Below are positions 1 to 11,389 of a stretch of 64,000 nt of DNA, in pieces (the stretch's first letter is position 1; every line of letters starts with the position of its first letter). Both the position numbers and the translations under genes were made by a program. The stretch spans positions 146,619,429-146,683,428 of the forward strand of contig CM066314.1 of the NCBI GenBank assembly GCA_033807775.1, read 5' to 3'. The notes beneath the pieces were generated by a model. The model had not been told where the DNA came from. It made no database searches and was given only the letters and a program-made list of their open reading frames with translations. Origin of the DNA: Saussurea involucrata (Eukaryota; Streptophyta; Magnoliopsida; Asterales; Asteraceae).

Positions 1-57
1 CACCTTTCATGAATAAATTACATCTCCTTTCTTCTCATATTGAAAACTAATGAACAG

Positions 58-2442
58 TTGATGTGATCATCTCCGAGTGGATGGGCTACTTTCTTCTGCG
101 TGAATCTATGTTTGATTCTGTAATCTGTGCCCGTGATCGCTGGCTGAAACCAACTGGAGTCATGTAAGTTAATAAGTTATTACAAATCTTATATCTGTTA
201 GGTTGCGTTTAGAATGCAGACATGATAGGACAGGACAGAACAGATGTTTAGCGTTTGGTAAGACAGAACTGGATAGAACATATAACATGACCAATTTATC
301 CCTAATAAGTTGTTTATATATTTTGATTAATTGTGTAATTAATTAAATTTTAATGAAATAAATATTTTTTGATAACAAAATATATTATTTAGAAAGTTTT
401 CTTCAACACGATTAAAATGACACCAAAATAAAAAGTTTATGTAGCTTCCAGTTTTTATTTTCTAACCTTTTCTATATTTTTTTTTCTATTAGTATTTAAT
501 AAGTTAGATAAATTAATCAAAACATAGAAACTATATAAAAATAATATTTTGAGGACAGTAAAATGAAAGTATAAAGAGCATATAATACAATAAATAAATT
601 TAAAGAATGAATAAAATAAAAAAGGTGTACTTGATGTTTTAGAAGAGAATTAGATTTCATTTTGAAGTTATATTGGTAAAACATAAGTCTGTTCTAGCTT
701 GTTCCATGGGGTGGGGGCTGTTCCACCCTTTTCCACATGAAAGTCCTGCCAGGCGTGGGACAGTGATCCCTGTTCTGTTATGTCTTGTGTTCATGGATCG
801 ATGTTATCCGGACACATAAACTTTTATCTGGCAGACCACTTTCTCATATTCACATTAGATAGGCAAGGGTTATTTAATGTTGGAATTAAAGTCATCATGA
901 GAAAGCAACTGTCATATGGACTATTAATACTGTTTTCCTAATTCACAAGCCTATATCTATTGTCGACCTTGTAAAAAATGACTAATTTTTTTATCTGTTT
1001 AATATCAACTCTTCAAATTTATTCACTGGTTCGTTGCTATTTGTAGGTATCCCAGTCATGCTCGCATGTGGTTGGCGCCTATTAGATCAGGGTTAGGAGA
1101 TCATAAAATGAGCGATTACGAAGGATGTATGGATGATTGGCTAGGTTTCGTTAAGGAAACTAAATCTTATTACGGTGTGGATATGAGCGTTTTGACAAAA
1201 CCCTTTTCTGATGAGCAAAAAAAGTACTACTTGCAGGTTGGAAGTCCATTATCCATAGAAGCTCTACTTATTTTCTTTTTTAAATCAAAACAAAATAGTG
1301 AATGTGATATTATGTTATTCATCTTTAAGGAAGTTTTTTTTTCTGTGTAGAATTCCGTTTGGAACAACCTGCATCCAAATCAAGTTGTGGGGACCGCTAC
1401 GATCTTGATGGAGATTGATTGTTTAACGGTAACTGTTGAAGACATCCTCAAAGTTCAAGCTAGCGTTTCATCAACAATTACCAAAGAGGACACAAGGCTA
1501 TGTGGGTTTGGTGGCTGGTTTGATGTCCATTTTAACGTGAGTTGACTTTCTTCACACTCTTCAGTTTTCAACGAATCTTGGGGCTTAAGTAACTGATTTG
1601 TCTCCATCTGTTTAATGATTATAGGGAAGGGAGGAGAATCCTGCTGAGTGTGAGGTTGAGTTGACAACAGCTCCCAGTGTAGATGATGGCACACATTGGG
1701 GCCAACAGGTTTGTAACAATAAGTCAATAACTATAAAACTTGTTGACATGTTGACTTTTAGTCAACTGCCTAAAATGCCCTTGTGTCATCACAACATGTA
1801 AAGTAAACGTTCTGTACTGTAATCAATAGCATAATTGATGTCATGGGACATAATGAGTAATAAATTAGATGAAAGGTGGTTGATTGAAATTTTCATGGGA
1901 TACTTAGTGGGAGGGAGGTTAAGGGGAAAACCCCAAAAAAAAATGAAAAACTGAAGATCTGGACAGTATGCACATGTGCATACAAGTAATTGAAGCTGTT
2001 TTTGGTTTTTATGCACGTATGCATGATGCACGTGTGCATGTTACAAATTACTTGTATTTACATGTGCATACCGTTTGGATGAATGGTTACCAGGTGTTCC
2101 TCAGTTTTTCACATTTTTACGGTGTTCCCCTGAACCTGGCTCTACGGAGTGGACCTCATTTGCACATATCATTTATGCTTGTATTGATGTTTCATCTTGT
2201 TTTCTTGTCAAAGTTCTATCTTTATTATTTTTAATAATATATAGATTTGCTTGCACGGTGTGCAGGTTTTTCTCTTGCATCCACCTGCACGTGTGAACGA
2301 AGGGGATGAGGTCCTTGTTAATTTTTCAATGAGCCGTTCTGAAGAAAACCATCGTTTGATGAAGGTTGATCTTGGGTATAAAATTAAATTGCCATCCGGC
2401 AAGACACTGCCACCTGTCATAAACAAGTTCTATATAGAATGA
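58..2442 (+). CDS. PRMT10: Protein arginine N-methyltransferase PRMT10 (3' part, 5' end outside window)
   Basis: Type I protein arginine methyltransferase; the plant PRMT10 family puts asymmetric dimethyl groups on arginine, including histone H4 Arg3, and in Arabidopsis affects flowering time. Coding exons read as 58-163, 1047-1236, 1351-1536, 1625-1708 and 2266-2442, all with GT/AG borders and continuous phase, giving the last 246 residues. Exon 1 starts inside the codon before DVIISEW and carries the double-E loop SEWMGYFLLRE. Later exons hold SYYGVDMSVLTKPF, the LCGFGGWFDV strand and the THW loop (DGTHWGQQ), all matching PRMT10 rather than PRMT1 or PRMT6. The protein ends in FYIE, as the family does. 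The SAM-binding N-terminal half lies left of the window. The 557-bp intron before the last exon holds a MITE (1911-2142). No stop or frameshift is seen, so the gene looks functional. Confidence 0.93.
1911..2142. mobile_element. Fold-back MITE, family A, copy 1 (in PRMT10 intron)
   Basis: Non-coding element bounded by GGTTAAGGGGAAAACC on the left and an imperfect inverted match on the right (GGTGTTCCCCTGAACC). It holds the phrases GAAAAACTGAAG, CAGTATGCACATGTGCATAC and ACAAGTAATT, which recur at 29288-29500 and 32535-32767. The centre is a run of TGCAC/GTGCA palindromes that would fold into a cruciform. It lies in the sense intron between exons 4 and 5 shown here and contains no splice site that would disturb the frame. 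Confidence 0.7.
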
Positions 2443-3090
2443 GGCCGAACAAAAGGACTACTATTAACATTTCAAAGGTATGTTACGATATAATTTGGTA
2501 TTTAATGATTAACCAAGTAGTATAATTCGTTTCAATGTGTTCTGGTGGTTTCATTTGCTTGATTCATTTTGTTTATTTTCAGCTTGCTTTTTCCAACATT
2601 TGATATGCGTCTAATAAAATTAATGGCTTTGTTTCAGTCCCTTTACGAAATGGAAAAACGACAATACTTTTACAACGAGCATTTGCAGCATCACCAGGTA
2701 ACCAAATTGAAGCCAGCATGAAAACTTCTAATCTTTTTTCCCCCACTGTGCTGCTATCTTTTTCATGTAATTTATGTTGTATGGTATCTGGTCTTTTTCT
2801 TGAATCACTTTCTTGTAAAACTTATATGTTATATACAATTAAAAGTGCAACCATTCAAATTTTTGCTGCATATCATATGCTCTTATTAGTTCTCATCATT
2901 TGATATAAAGTTTACTTAGCCACATGCATATGCCTTTGATTACCCTTGAAGCTGCTTAAACAAGACTGCATTTTCAGTTTGAAAGTCAACTCCCAAAAAA
3001 AAAAAGAAAAAACAATTCTATAAAATCTTGAAGCATTCAACATTCATTTTTCAAATCTTTCTCAAAGGATTTGGTAATCTTATACTTAGA
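2443..3090 (+). other. PRMT10 3' UTR/intergenic, with possible spliced UTR exon
   Basis: No gene is seen. A short segment at about 2638-2698 is flanked by TTTCAG and CAG|GTAACC, so it could be a spliced exon in the PRMT10 3' UTR or in the leader of the small gene downstream. Transcript data would be needed to decide. Confidence 0.35.
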
Positions 3091-3348
3091 ATGTATAGAT
3101 CATCATCAGCCACCATGTTCCGTGGTTCTGATGAGTCCTTGCTCAACCTATTGCCGCCAGGGAAATCCTCCCAACCGTTGGATGATGAGTTGCCAACGGT
3201 GTATGATCCAGATGCCACCAAGGAACACCGCACTTCATCTAGGGAGAACGTTATCCACCTCATCCCCGTTGTTTTGCTTCTTTGTGGTTTCATTCTTTGG
3301 TTCTTTTCTCATCCGATTGGTGAACTCAAAGAAAGTAGCACAATGTAA
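3091..3348 (+). CDS. Small single-pass membrane protein, function unknown
   Basis: Open frame of 85 codons if started at MYRSSSATMF; an upstream in-frame ATG at 3028 would add 21 residues, but that extension is rich in F/I/L and looks like UTR. The N-terminal half is polar and Ser/Pro rich, with an acidic DDELPTVYDP motif near residues 31-40. Residues about 54-73 form one hydrophobic helix (IHLIPVVLLLCGFILWFF), followed by a short polar tail. This layout resembles a family of short plant transmembrane proteins of unknown role with a conserved LPTY-like motif and a WFFS helix end; I recall it only loosely. It lies on the same strand 649 bp after PRMT10, so it could also be an alternative exon of a longer transcript. 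Confidence 0.6.
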   Translation: MYRSSSATMFRGSDESLLNLLPPGKSSQPLDDELPTVYDPDATKEHRTSSRENVIHLIPVVLLLCGFILWFFSHPIGELKESSTM

Positions 3349-4054
3349 TGTAATTTGTGGTAAATACCTGTGATGGTTTCCAGTTTTATTTTATGAACCA
3401 AATGCCCCTAAACTAAACTATTATTATATCAATGTATTGAAGATCATCCAAGATATGTATTTCTTCCAATAATAATAACATAATTTTACTTTGTAATTAA
3501 GTTATTAAATTTTAAAAATCATTACTAAAATAGTCGAAAACTCACAAAAACTGGTATAAAAAACCAGTTCATTATTTAAAAACCGTTATAAAAGTATAAA
3601 TAATATGTTACAAACCTGTTCGTTCAAAATTACTTTAAACTTAAAGAATACATAAAAGTTTTCTACGATTTTATTAGGTTTAATAACTGAATTATATACA
3701 AGTTAAAACTATGTTTCTAATTTGTTATATCCTAAAATATTACATAAAAATAACTATTTAATCAATTTTAGAAAAAATAAATAATTATTTATAATTTATT
3801 AATTTTAGGAAGTACTTTGTTGAATTTTATCAACCCAATAATTTCTTCTTGTTTTTCTTTTTCTTTTTCTTTTTGGGGATAAAAGAAGGAATGAATTAAG
3901 AGACCACTAGAGGTCTTTGGTCAATTAAGTTATGCAATGAGATATGATAATCAAAGTATGATTTGGTTTAGGCTTACATCTGAAATTGGACTGGCTTTAT
4001 ATAAGTACTTAACAATGAACCATTGATTCACAAGAAATTCGAAACTGATATATC
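3349..4054. other. Intergenic, AT-rich, no gene seen
   Basis: AT-rich DNA with a TTTTTCTTTTTC run near 3848-3875 and no open frame of note. The first about 100 bases are probably the 3' UTR of the small membrane-protein gene. Confidence 0.5.
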
Positions 4055-4341
4055 GAGCATTTCCAACAGATTATCTAAATCTCTTTAAAAATGAAGAGTT
4101 AAAAGTTAGATTTTTTTAAAATGAATTAGGTTCATCTTCAAGGGATTCTCCATTTTTGAGATAAACCATTAATTATATTAATAAAACATTCTATATTTTT
4201 TTGGAATATCTCCAAGTTTAGAGAAAATTACTCTCTCTCTCTCTCTCTCTCTCTCTTGAAAAAGCTTTAGAGAAGCTGTTGAAACAAAAAATTGTCCAAA
4301 ATATCAATTTCTTCATTTTAAACAAGCTGTTAGAAATGCTC
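4055..4341. mobile_element. MITE, family G (GAGCATTTCCAACAG termini)
   Basis: About 287 bp, no coding potential. The left end GAGCATTTCCAACAG and the right end CTGTTAGAAATGCTC are inverted copies with one mismatch. The interior carries TCTCCATTTTTGAGA-like phrases and a (CT)n run at 4231-4256. The same end and interior phrases recur at 10030-10260 and 30073-30920, defining a family. Confidence 0.7.
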
Positions 4342-5102
4342 TAACCTTTAATACTACATATATAGCTTAACAAACGGGTTAAGAGGGAAATGTTTAGAAA
4401 ATCCGAGATTTTATTTAATCTTGTTAGTAAAATTACTGATTCAAATTAAGAATTGAAAGGCACTAGAAATTCTAACACCATCTCTCGTTTGAACCACGTT
4501 TATTTTACAATTTGTGAAATGTATTTTTTGTGAATAAAATATGATACTACTAGGTCATTTCGCAAGCCAATAAAAATTTTACAAGCCAAAAGTACATTTC
4601 TCAAGCTGTCGTGTCCATTTCGCAAGCCGACCCAGCAAAAATCCTATTTAATTCAGAAAAAATACATTTTGTAAGCCGCCAAATGGACACATACAAAATC
4701 TTAGATATTTTGCTCCAACTAAAAAATGACTAAAAATTAGCAAGATTCATGCAAAATAGCTAATTTAGTCAATTTCTTTAGAGCATCTCCAACAACTATG
4801 CTAAAATGGGAAAAAAATATGATTTTAACATTTTTGTTGCTCCAACAGCTATGCTATCCTCTATGCTAAAAAAAAAGAGAGAAGAACATGGCTTTTTGTT
4901 TCGTAAATTTAAAACGTGATGGATTTTTGTAAGTTGTGACCCCAAACTTTTTAAACCATGAGTTGGTTTATGTTGACGAATTTTCTATATATAGTTATGT
5001 GTGCGATAATACATTATTTACTTTTATGAATAATACAATATTACTAATTTTGCATGTGTTGCCATTATATTTTCATACGTAATGGCAACAAATGTAATTT
5101 TA

Positions 5103-5125
<23 letters not shown>
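4342..5125. other. Intergenic with short repeats and MITE remnants
   Basis: No gene. At 4553-4690 the phrase CATTTCGCAAGCC recurs in degenerate form. At 4784-4880 GAGCATCTCCAACAACTATGC and TGCTCCAACAGCTATGCT are remnants of a GAGCATCTCC-type MITE. A (TA)n tract at 5104-5125 abuts the next element. Confidence 0.45.
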
Positions 5126-5137
<12 letters not shown>

Positions 5138-5505
5138 ATCAAATGAGAACCATCAATATGTTACAAATTTGTGAGAATGAATATAAAAAGTTTACATGGT
5201 TTTTTTTTCATCAAAACCTATGATTTAAGATATTATTTCACACATGTGCGTATTCACCTTGTGAAAAGATTACATGTGGATTTTTTTTGATTCGCCTAGT
5301 AAAATGAAAAACACGCGTAAAAAATATTCACATGGTGAAATAAAGCCATGTGAAACAATCATATTATGAAACAAATGTATGTGAAGCAAAATATCTTAAA
5401 CCATAACATTTAATGAAAAAATATCTTGTAAAAAATATATTTATATCGGTTCTCACAGGTTTGTAACGTATTTGTGGTTTCCATTTGATTTAGTCCTTAT
5501 ATATA
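5126..5505. mobile_element. Fold-back MITE, family C, in (TA)n
   Basis: About 380 bp. The left arm (5137-5185, AATCAAATGAGAACCATCAA...) and right arm (5448-5497) are inverted copies over about 50 bp with a few mismatches; both hold GTTACAAA..TGTGAGAA. A (TA)n tract lies on the left and TATATATA on the right. No open frame. The interior has short inverted repeats around TCACATGGTGAAA. Confidence 0.7.
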
Positions 5506-6029
5506 TTATGTCAAGTGTGAATCATTTTACTGTCATTTTTTTTTAGATTTCTGGGAATAGTAAAAAAAATTCAAGCTTTGTTTGTGGATTGGATGGGCTT
5601 TGTAGCATATAATTAACTTGTTGGATCAACCATATATAATAACCAACTGTTCAGTTGCTGCTTAATCTAGAAGTTAGAGTTAATTCTCGGGTCGGGTCTT
5701 TGTCATATTCATCCGTAAGCTAATGTGACTTGTTAAACACTTACCTGGATAAACGTTTTGTAAACGGCCCCTTAGTTTGTAAAGTTCTATCATAAGAAAA
5801 AGAATAAAAAAACTTTTTGTAATTAAAAGTTATATTTGAAAATTGAAAAAATCTATTTAAAAAATTACATAACATCAATTTTCATAATATTTATTTCTTA
5901 TCTTTTTATGATATCATTTTATTTTATTATCATTAAAATTAGAAAAAAAATTTAAAAAAAAAATATAAAAGAGAGGAAGATGCGTAGTATACATCAAGCG
6001 TATAATAACAACAATACCAATATCCTCAA
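5506..6029. other. Intergenic and upstream region of the Agenet/ENT gene
   Basis: No gene. At about 5710-5785 the phrase ACTTACCTGGATAAACG...GTAAACGGCCCCTTAG matches the right end of the hAT-like MITE at 43975-44268, so it is a fragment of that family. The rest is AT-rich, with no clear TATA box that I would commit to. Confidence 0.4.
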
Positions 6030-6133
6030 CAAGGTATTCTTCCTTCTTCATAATTCTTGTGCAGTTGGAAACCTCCTCCCGTCTCTGTTTCCTCCGATCG
6101 AAACTCTCACAACGAACTTCTCGCCTCGAAAAG

Positions 6134-6728
6134 GTTAGTCATCTCATTCAACCATCGCTTATTTGCTTCCATTAATCTTACGATTTCGATCCACATCGAT
6201 GTTTCATATCATATCTAATCATTTATTAGTTATTAGCTTCATAATCTTTATCCTTTACTGCTTTATTTGAAGTTTTCTTTGTGAATTTGTAACGGCATTT
6301 GGTGTTAATCAGACTTCGTTTTCGTGATTACCGTAAAACCATTAACGAAAGAGTTTTTGCTAATCGGTTTTTTTTATCAAGAAATTGAATTCTGTTTGTG
6401 CAATCGATATAAACTTGCTCCAAATCGATTGATATGTGTTGTCGTGTTGATGTTCTTCTAGTTATTTTGGTACGCCGTTGTGATTATTTGTAGTTCACTT
6501 GATCTCGTCTTTGGTTAATTTGTGACGACAACTGTTGATCATTATGATTTGTAATTGTTCTTGGTTCCAAATTTCCGGCCAATTAGATACGGAGTACCTA
6601 TGCAGAATATAGAAGAATGTTTGTTAATCGTGTGTGTTTATGTTTATGTAATTTATTAACGTATTGGCTTTTTCATTGAAAATACGAATATTTTATGTAA
6701 TTTACTCTTTAAATTTCCTATTGAACAG
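6134..6728 (+). promoter_or_regulatory. 5' UTR intron of the Agenet/ENT gene
   Basis: Donor AAAAG|GTTAGTC and acceptor TTGAACAG|ATTC flank a T-rich segment without upstream frame relevance. The preceding GC-richer stretch (about 6060-6133, CCTCCTCCCGTCTCTGTTTCC) looks like a plant 5' leader. First introns in 5' UTRs often raise expression in plants; that role is inference here. Confidence 0.55.
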
Positions 6729-6769
6729 ATTCTGAGGACTGTGATTGTGATAAAAGACAATTTGGCATT

Positions 6770-8143
6770 ATGAAATATAAAAAAGGAAGCATAGTGGAGG
6801 TGTTGATTACAGATGAGGTTCCTTACCATTCTTGGCGTTGTGCTCAGATAGTTTCCGGCAATGGGCACAACTACACTGTGAGATATGACGTGTATCCTGG
6901 TTTTACTAACGAGGAGGACATAGAACGTGTATCTAGAAAGTTTATTAGACCATGTCCACCAGCGGTGGAAATTTCAGAATGTTGGCCTGGTGACGTGGTG
7001 GAAGTGTTTCACAATCTTTCTTGGAAGATGGCAATTGTGTCCAAGGCTATTCGTTGGGACTTGTTTCTGGTCAGATTAGCTGGATCTTTCCTAGAGTTTG
7101 AAGCAAGCAAATCAGAACTCCGTGTGCGCCAATCTTGGCAAAATGATGAATGGGTTGTGATTGGCAAGGTACTTCTAATTGAAACATTTCCCAATTCTTG
7201 CATTTTCTCCTTTGCAACTGAACATTACTGGTTGGGATCCATTGGCATTTGGGAAGAAGTTTTGGCAGGGTCATCCATTTAACACTCTCAATTCCAATTT
7301 ATGTTTTCAGATCTAGAGTTCTATACTTTTTCTGCTATTTGAGTTTATTTTAATTATGCTGTGTGGGTTTTAACTTTGGGAGAATTTGCCTAAAGTTAAA
7401 GTGTTACGGCTTGTTAAAAACTTCGTTAATGATTTCTTTATTCTTTTTTGTGCAAGCAGGTTCATATGAATAGTGAAGATGGACAGTGCAGAAAGCTTTT
7501 AAAGCATAATTTAAATTCAGGCTCCCATGAGAAGAAAAGGGACCCGAAAGGGGATCATCTCTTTATGAAAAGTTTTCAGTTTTGTGCTCAGAACGACAAT
7601 TTGCAGGAATCACATATTGTTTCAACTAGAACCCTAAAGCGAGGTTCACCCTGTTGTGTTTCTCAAGATGAGGTAAATGAAGGGACTGCCCAGAAATTTA
7701 GACTCACTCAAAAAGAGGGAAAAGGTCTCCATGTTCCTAACTCTAGAGAAATGATGCAGCTGAATGTGGAGAGGGAAGATCTAAGTGGTGCATCTTCAAC
7801 CGGTAGTTGCACTATTAACAACTATAGGCACAATGATATGGAGGGTGAATCAGGTGGTTTTGAAGATATCAAAGGTCATGATAGTGATGCTGAATCTGTT
7901 TGTAAAGGGGGATATGAAGAAGATCTCGGTCTTTATAACAAGGATTTGGCAGCAGAAATACATATACTAGAGTTGCAAGCATATCGTCGTACGATTGAGG
8001 CATTGCATGCATCAGGACCCTTAAGTTGGGAAAAAGAATCAATGGTAACAAACCTTCGTATGTCGCTCCATATATCAAACGATGAGCATTTGATTGAGCT
8101 AAAAAACTTAATTTCCTCTGCAAGTAGTATTCGTAATAGATGA
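6770..8143 (+). CDS. Agenet (Tudor-like) and ENT domain protein
   Basis: Two coding exons, 6770-7168 and 7460-8143, joined in phase across an intron with GTACTT and GCAG borders; 360 residues. Residues 1-133 hold two Agenet/Tudor-like modules: KGSIVEVLITDEVPYHSWRC with YTVRYDVYPG, and PGDVVEVFHNLSWKMAIV with FLVRLAGS. Residues about 305-355 form an ENT domain (LAAEIHILELQAYRRTIEAL), the module first named in EMSY. The middle is polar and low complexity. Plant proteins of this order are annotated as Tudor-like or RNA-binding and are thought to read histone marks; the exact partner is unknown. A 5' UTR exon appears to end at 6133 (AAG|GTTAGT), with a 595-bp leader intron to 6728. The start is the first ATG after that acceptor. 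The frame is intact. Confidence 0.88.
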
Positions 8144-8669
8144 CAGGAAAATAGAAGTTATCTCTTCATTCACCCTTTATTTCTATTAGCACAATTCAAT
8201 TTGCCTTCATTGAATGCCTCACATAATTGTAAAAAAGCATTTGTTGCCATCTTTTGCTTCTATTGTTATTATGAAACATACGATGGTCTATTGAAAATTT
8301 TGTATTAGAAAGCTTGATATAGCAAAAGCCCATCTTACCTTTTGGTGCTTATGTTAATTCCTTCCTATTTTAGAGATATTAATTATCAATTTATCATGCT
8401 ATTAAAAGGGTCATTTAATTAGTTGGCAGCACTTTATGATTTTACTCTAAACCTTTTATGGGGTTTGTTGTCATTAAGACTTTCGATCATACGATTTGGC
8501 AGCACAAGTGGTGTTGTGTTGATTTTATTGATGCTTCCCCTTCCTTTTCTAGGCCCAAAGTTGGAGGCTTTGTACACCTTGCTTGTCTATTGGCATGGTA
8601 CGATGATGGGGCATAGGCAGAGTGAGATCTGGTGCGTAACGGCTCATGATCAGCCTCTCTTGTACTGCC
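8144..8669. other. 3' flank of the Agenet/ENT gene; no clear gene
   Basis: The first about 250 bp are probably 3' UTR. An open frame from 8423 shows no known domain and no coding-like composition that I would trust. Confidence 0.4.
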
Positions 8670-9210
8670 TATACACTATCACAGTGCAGTACCCCTTTGG
8701 GCCGTCTGTGAGCTTCACAAATTTATATATACTTGAAGGATGCAGGCTACCCACTTGATCTTCGGATACAGAAGGCTCTGGCTTTGACATCGAGATTTCA
8801 GTTTTTACCTGCTGGTAAGGTCTTCTGAATTCTGAAACTATATATTAGTTTTGTTTCCCATTTTATGTCCATTTAAGGACATTCAATAGGATTTTGCAAA
8901 TCATGTGCTGGATTCTAGATGTTATAGAATGATATTGAGAAGAAAAGTGTAGGGGATCTTCATCAAACAACTGCTCTTTGACGGTAGAGGTCAGGTCTGC
9001 TCTTTGGTTATGTATGAAATCTACTTTGATTGTGGATTGTTTTAAGCTTTTGAAAGTTAATTCTGTTGGTTTTGTGGAGTAAAAATAGTCTACAAAATTC
9101 TGTAACAACTTATTTTCTGTTTTTTAATGTAGGTCTTTTGATCCAAGTTAGTTTATGCAGCTTGATGTTCAATCAGAAGCTGTATACGCTTTTTCCCGTT
9201 GGTTGTGGTA
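8670..9210 (+). pseudogene. Exon-like fragments of an unidentified decayed gene
   Basis: Two segments look like plant exons. The first (about 8700-8813) follows ..AGTGCAG, reads KDAGYPLDLRIQKALALTSR and ends LPAG before GTAAGG. The second (9133-9208) follows TTAATGTAG, reads MQLDVQSEAVYAFSRWLW and ends before GTAAGA, but has an in-frame TAG eight codons upstream. Both have plausible splice borders and amino-acid-like composition in one frame only. I do not recognise the family. The stop suggests decay, or that the second exon starts later. Confidence 0.4.
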
Positions 9211-9411
9211 AGATTTTACTACAAGTATCGGAAATTCGGAATGTTGTGCGTCTTTTTTCTCATTTTGCTAAAGGAAAAAAACAAAAAGATTGTTTAGTTG
9301 GGCCTAGGATTTTGTTATTTTGAAAGATTTCATATTTTTGACTCTGGTTTTATATGAAACATTTTGAGCATTAATTGGTCTGAATGTATTCAGTAATCAT
9401 TAATAGTAAAA

Positions 9412-9575
9412 AAAATCCCCTTTTTATTTTTGGAAAGGGTATCCCAGGCAGGCACAACCCGAACTAATCCCTGACAATTTTGAAACTTAAAGATGTTTTA
9501 TCAATGTTGAGGACGCCTGGGATCGAACCCTGGGTAGATGGGATATTCCATAAAACATAGGTCTAGGTTCGACTT
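9412..9575 (-). mobile_element. SINE fragment (same family as 44802-44984), head truncated
   Basis: On the minus strand a box-B-like GGTTCGATCCCAGGCG is followed by a body ending in a run of A (T on the plus strand near 9421). The phrases GGGTAGATGGGATATTCCA, ACTAATCCCT and GGCAGGCAC match the complete SINE at 44802-44984. The box A head is missing or too diverged to see. Confidence 0.5.
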
Positions 9576-10029
9576 CTGCTAAAACGCTACCGATTCCTTA
9601 GGTAACATTTGGTGTGGTGTGCTTACCGGATGGGATTGGAAAAGTTAGTACCAATTGTTTGTCCTGCATGCATTTGTTACAATCGAAACAGGATTGAACA
9701 CAACTCTTAAAATGACTAGATTGCCTATAAATTCTTATTTAAATAAAATGGGTTTTTGATCCATCTCATTTCTTTCTCCGTATCATGTCAAACACGAGAT
9801 TTCGTCTGCCAACCAAATGCACCCTTTTAAGACCATATCCAAGCATTTTAGTTTAGTAGGAGAGTAATGGTTGGAAATGAGCTTTTAATCATTTATTTTA
9901 TCAACTATTAAGTAATGTTTGTTTTTTTATTCCTTTTAATTTTGAAGTAATTGTTACCATTTGATAATCTACCATGTATATGTTGTTTATTTTAAATTAT
10001 CGTAATCTAAATAAAAAAAAGAGAAAAAA
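9576..10029. other. Intergenic, no gene seen
   Basis: AT-rich DNA without an open frame of note. TGGTGTGGTGTGCTTACCGGATGGGATTGG... and CCAACCAAATGCACCC hint at a small hAT-like MITE (about 9600-9830), but the ends are too weak to draw. Confidence 0.3.
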
Positions 10030-10260
10030 GCAACCCAACACCCGATCCAAACAAATTCTCCAAAGTGGAGAAAATGGGTTGGGCTAATATTTTGCTCCAA
10101 CTTCCCCAAAACTATCTCCAAAATGGAGAAAATTGGAGAGAGAAAGTTTTTTTCTTCAAATACGGAGATCACTACTCCATAATGGAGAGAATTGTTGAGA
10201 TTTTGGCTTTTGATTTTCCATTTTAGAGAAATTTTGAGGAAGATTACTCCGACAAAATTA
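10030..10260. mobile_element. MITE, family G, degenerate copy
   Basis: Repeated inverted phrases CTCCAAAGTGGAGAAAA, CTCCAAAATGGAGAAAATTGG and CTCCATAATGGAGAG match the interior of the elements at 4055-4341 and 30073-30700. The terminal GAGCATCTCC is not clear here. Confidence 0.45.
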
Positions 10261-10665
10261 CGAAAATGATAGATTTGGATGGCCAAATGTCCGTCAGCCA
10301 ATAAATACAAGAAAAATGAAAAATGTGAGGCAAAAGGGGCTGCTGCTTCACTTCAAGTTTAGGAATTGACAAGGGACACTTGCAAGAGAGTACTTGGGGT
10401 TCTAAAAAATTTACCCCAAGTATTATTGTAGGTGGCATTTGATTTTAGAACGAAATTCTATGGACTTTATTTAGTGAAGTTTGAAAAGTGTTTCGTTGGT
10501 AGGATTTGAATGAAATCTTAGAAAAATAATAGAATCTGTATGTTCGCTTGATAGAATGCAGACTATGAAATTGGAATGAAATAATAATGAATGACTAAAT
10601 TACCTATTTATTATATTTTCATACTTTCTAACTTAGATTATCATTTTCATTGGATCATTTTTATT
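10261..10665. other. Intergenic with a possible hAT-like MITE end
   Basis: No gene. GTGGCATTTGATTTTAGAACGA at 10431 and the following TGGTAGGATTTGAATGAAATC resemble one arm of the element at 11390-11803. Confidence 0.3.
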
Positions 10666-10918
10666 TCCACCAGTTCGACTATACCCGCCTTAATTCCCTC
10701 ATTCAGGACAGATGGAACCAGGTTATGGATCTGTTCAAGTTGGTCAATCAATCCCTCCTTTGTTTCCCCTGCCTCCAGGCACCTTAGAATAGATTTGATT
10801 GGAAGGAGGGTGAGGAACGAAGACAGTGGTTTGACTGCTGGGATCCTAATCGGCCTGCATCAGCGAAAAATGGAACTATTTATTACCCCCAATCGTGTAT
10901 GTTGCTATCCTTAGACAT
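10666..10918 (+). pseudogene. Coding-like remnant, unidentified, frame interrupted
   Basis: After TTTCCACCAG (10663-10672) the sequence reads MEPGYGSVQVGQSIPPLFPL then PPGTLE and a stop. In another frame it continues as FDWKEGEERRQWFDCWDPNR then PASAKNGTIYYPQSC. The amino acid make-up of both halves looks protein-like, so one protein with a frame break near 10785 fits best. It may belong to the same decayed gene as 8670-9210. I do not recognise the family. Confidence 0.4.
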
Positions 10919-11389
10919 TTAAGTATTTATACTCGAGAAAAAAATGACATGATGAAAAACATGTGTTCTATTTGGTTTTCATGTCGATCAATATTGTCAT
11001 CACTAATAAGCAAAATGGTCCATCCCTTCGATAATAGCCCGCATGTGAATACTCTTCTCTGATAGTAATAGTGATGGACCAATCTTCCGTTTTCCTTTCA
11101 ATTTTATTGTGGGTCTGTCGTTTTTTAAATAGCAATTTTGTCGGTCCAAAATAAGTACATGTTTTTACGTGATCTCAACATGTTACTCACATGCCATTTG
11201 GGGTAAAAGAAAATGATGTTATGGTCACAAGAATGCACTTGGACATGGACCACCATGTTGATGCAAATGCAATACACATTTCTAGTTGAGATCACACCCA
11301 TGTTTAAATATCATGTACTATGACACCGGTGTGATTCTTGTATTCGAACAAAATTTAATGTTTTCTAGTTACAAATCAAGTACCATTAC
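10919..11389. other. Intergenic, no gene seen
   Basis: Mixed-composition non-coding DNA; no repeat family found elsewhere in the window. Confidence 0.4.
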
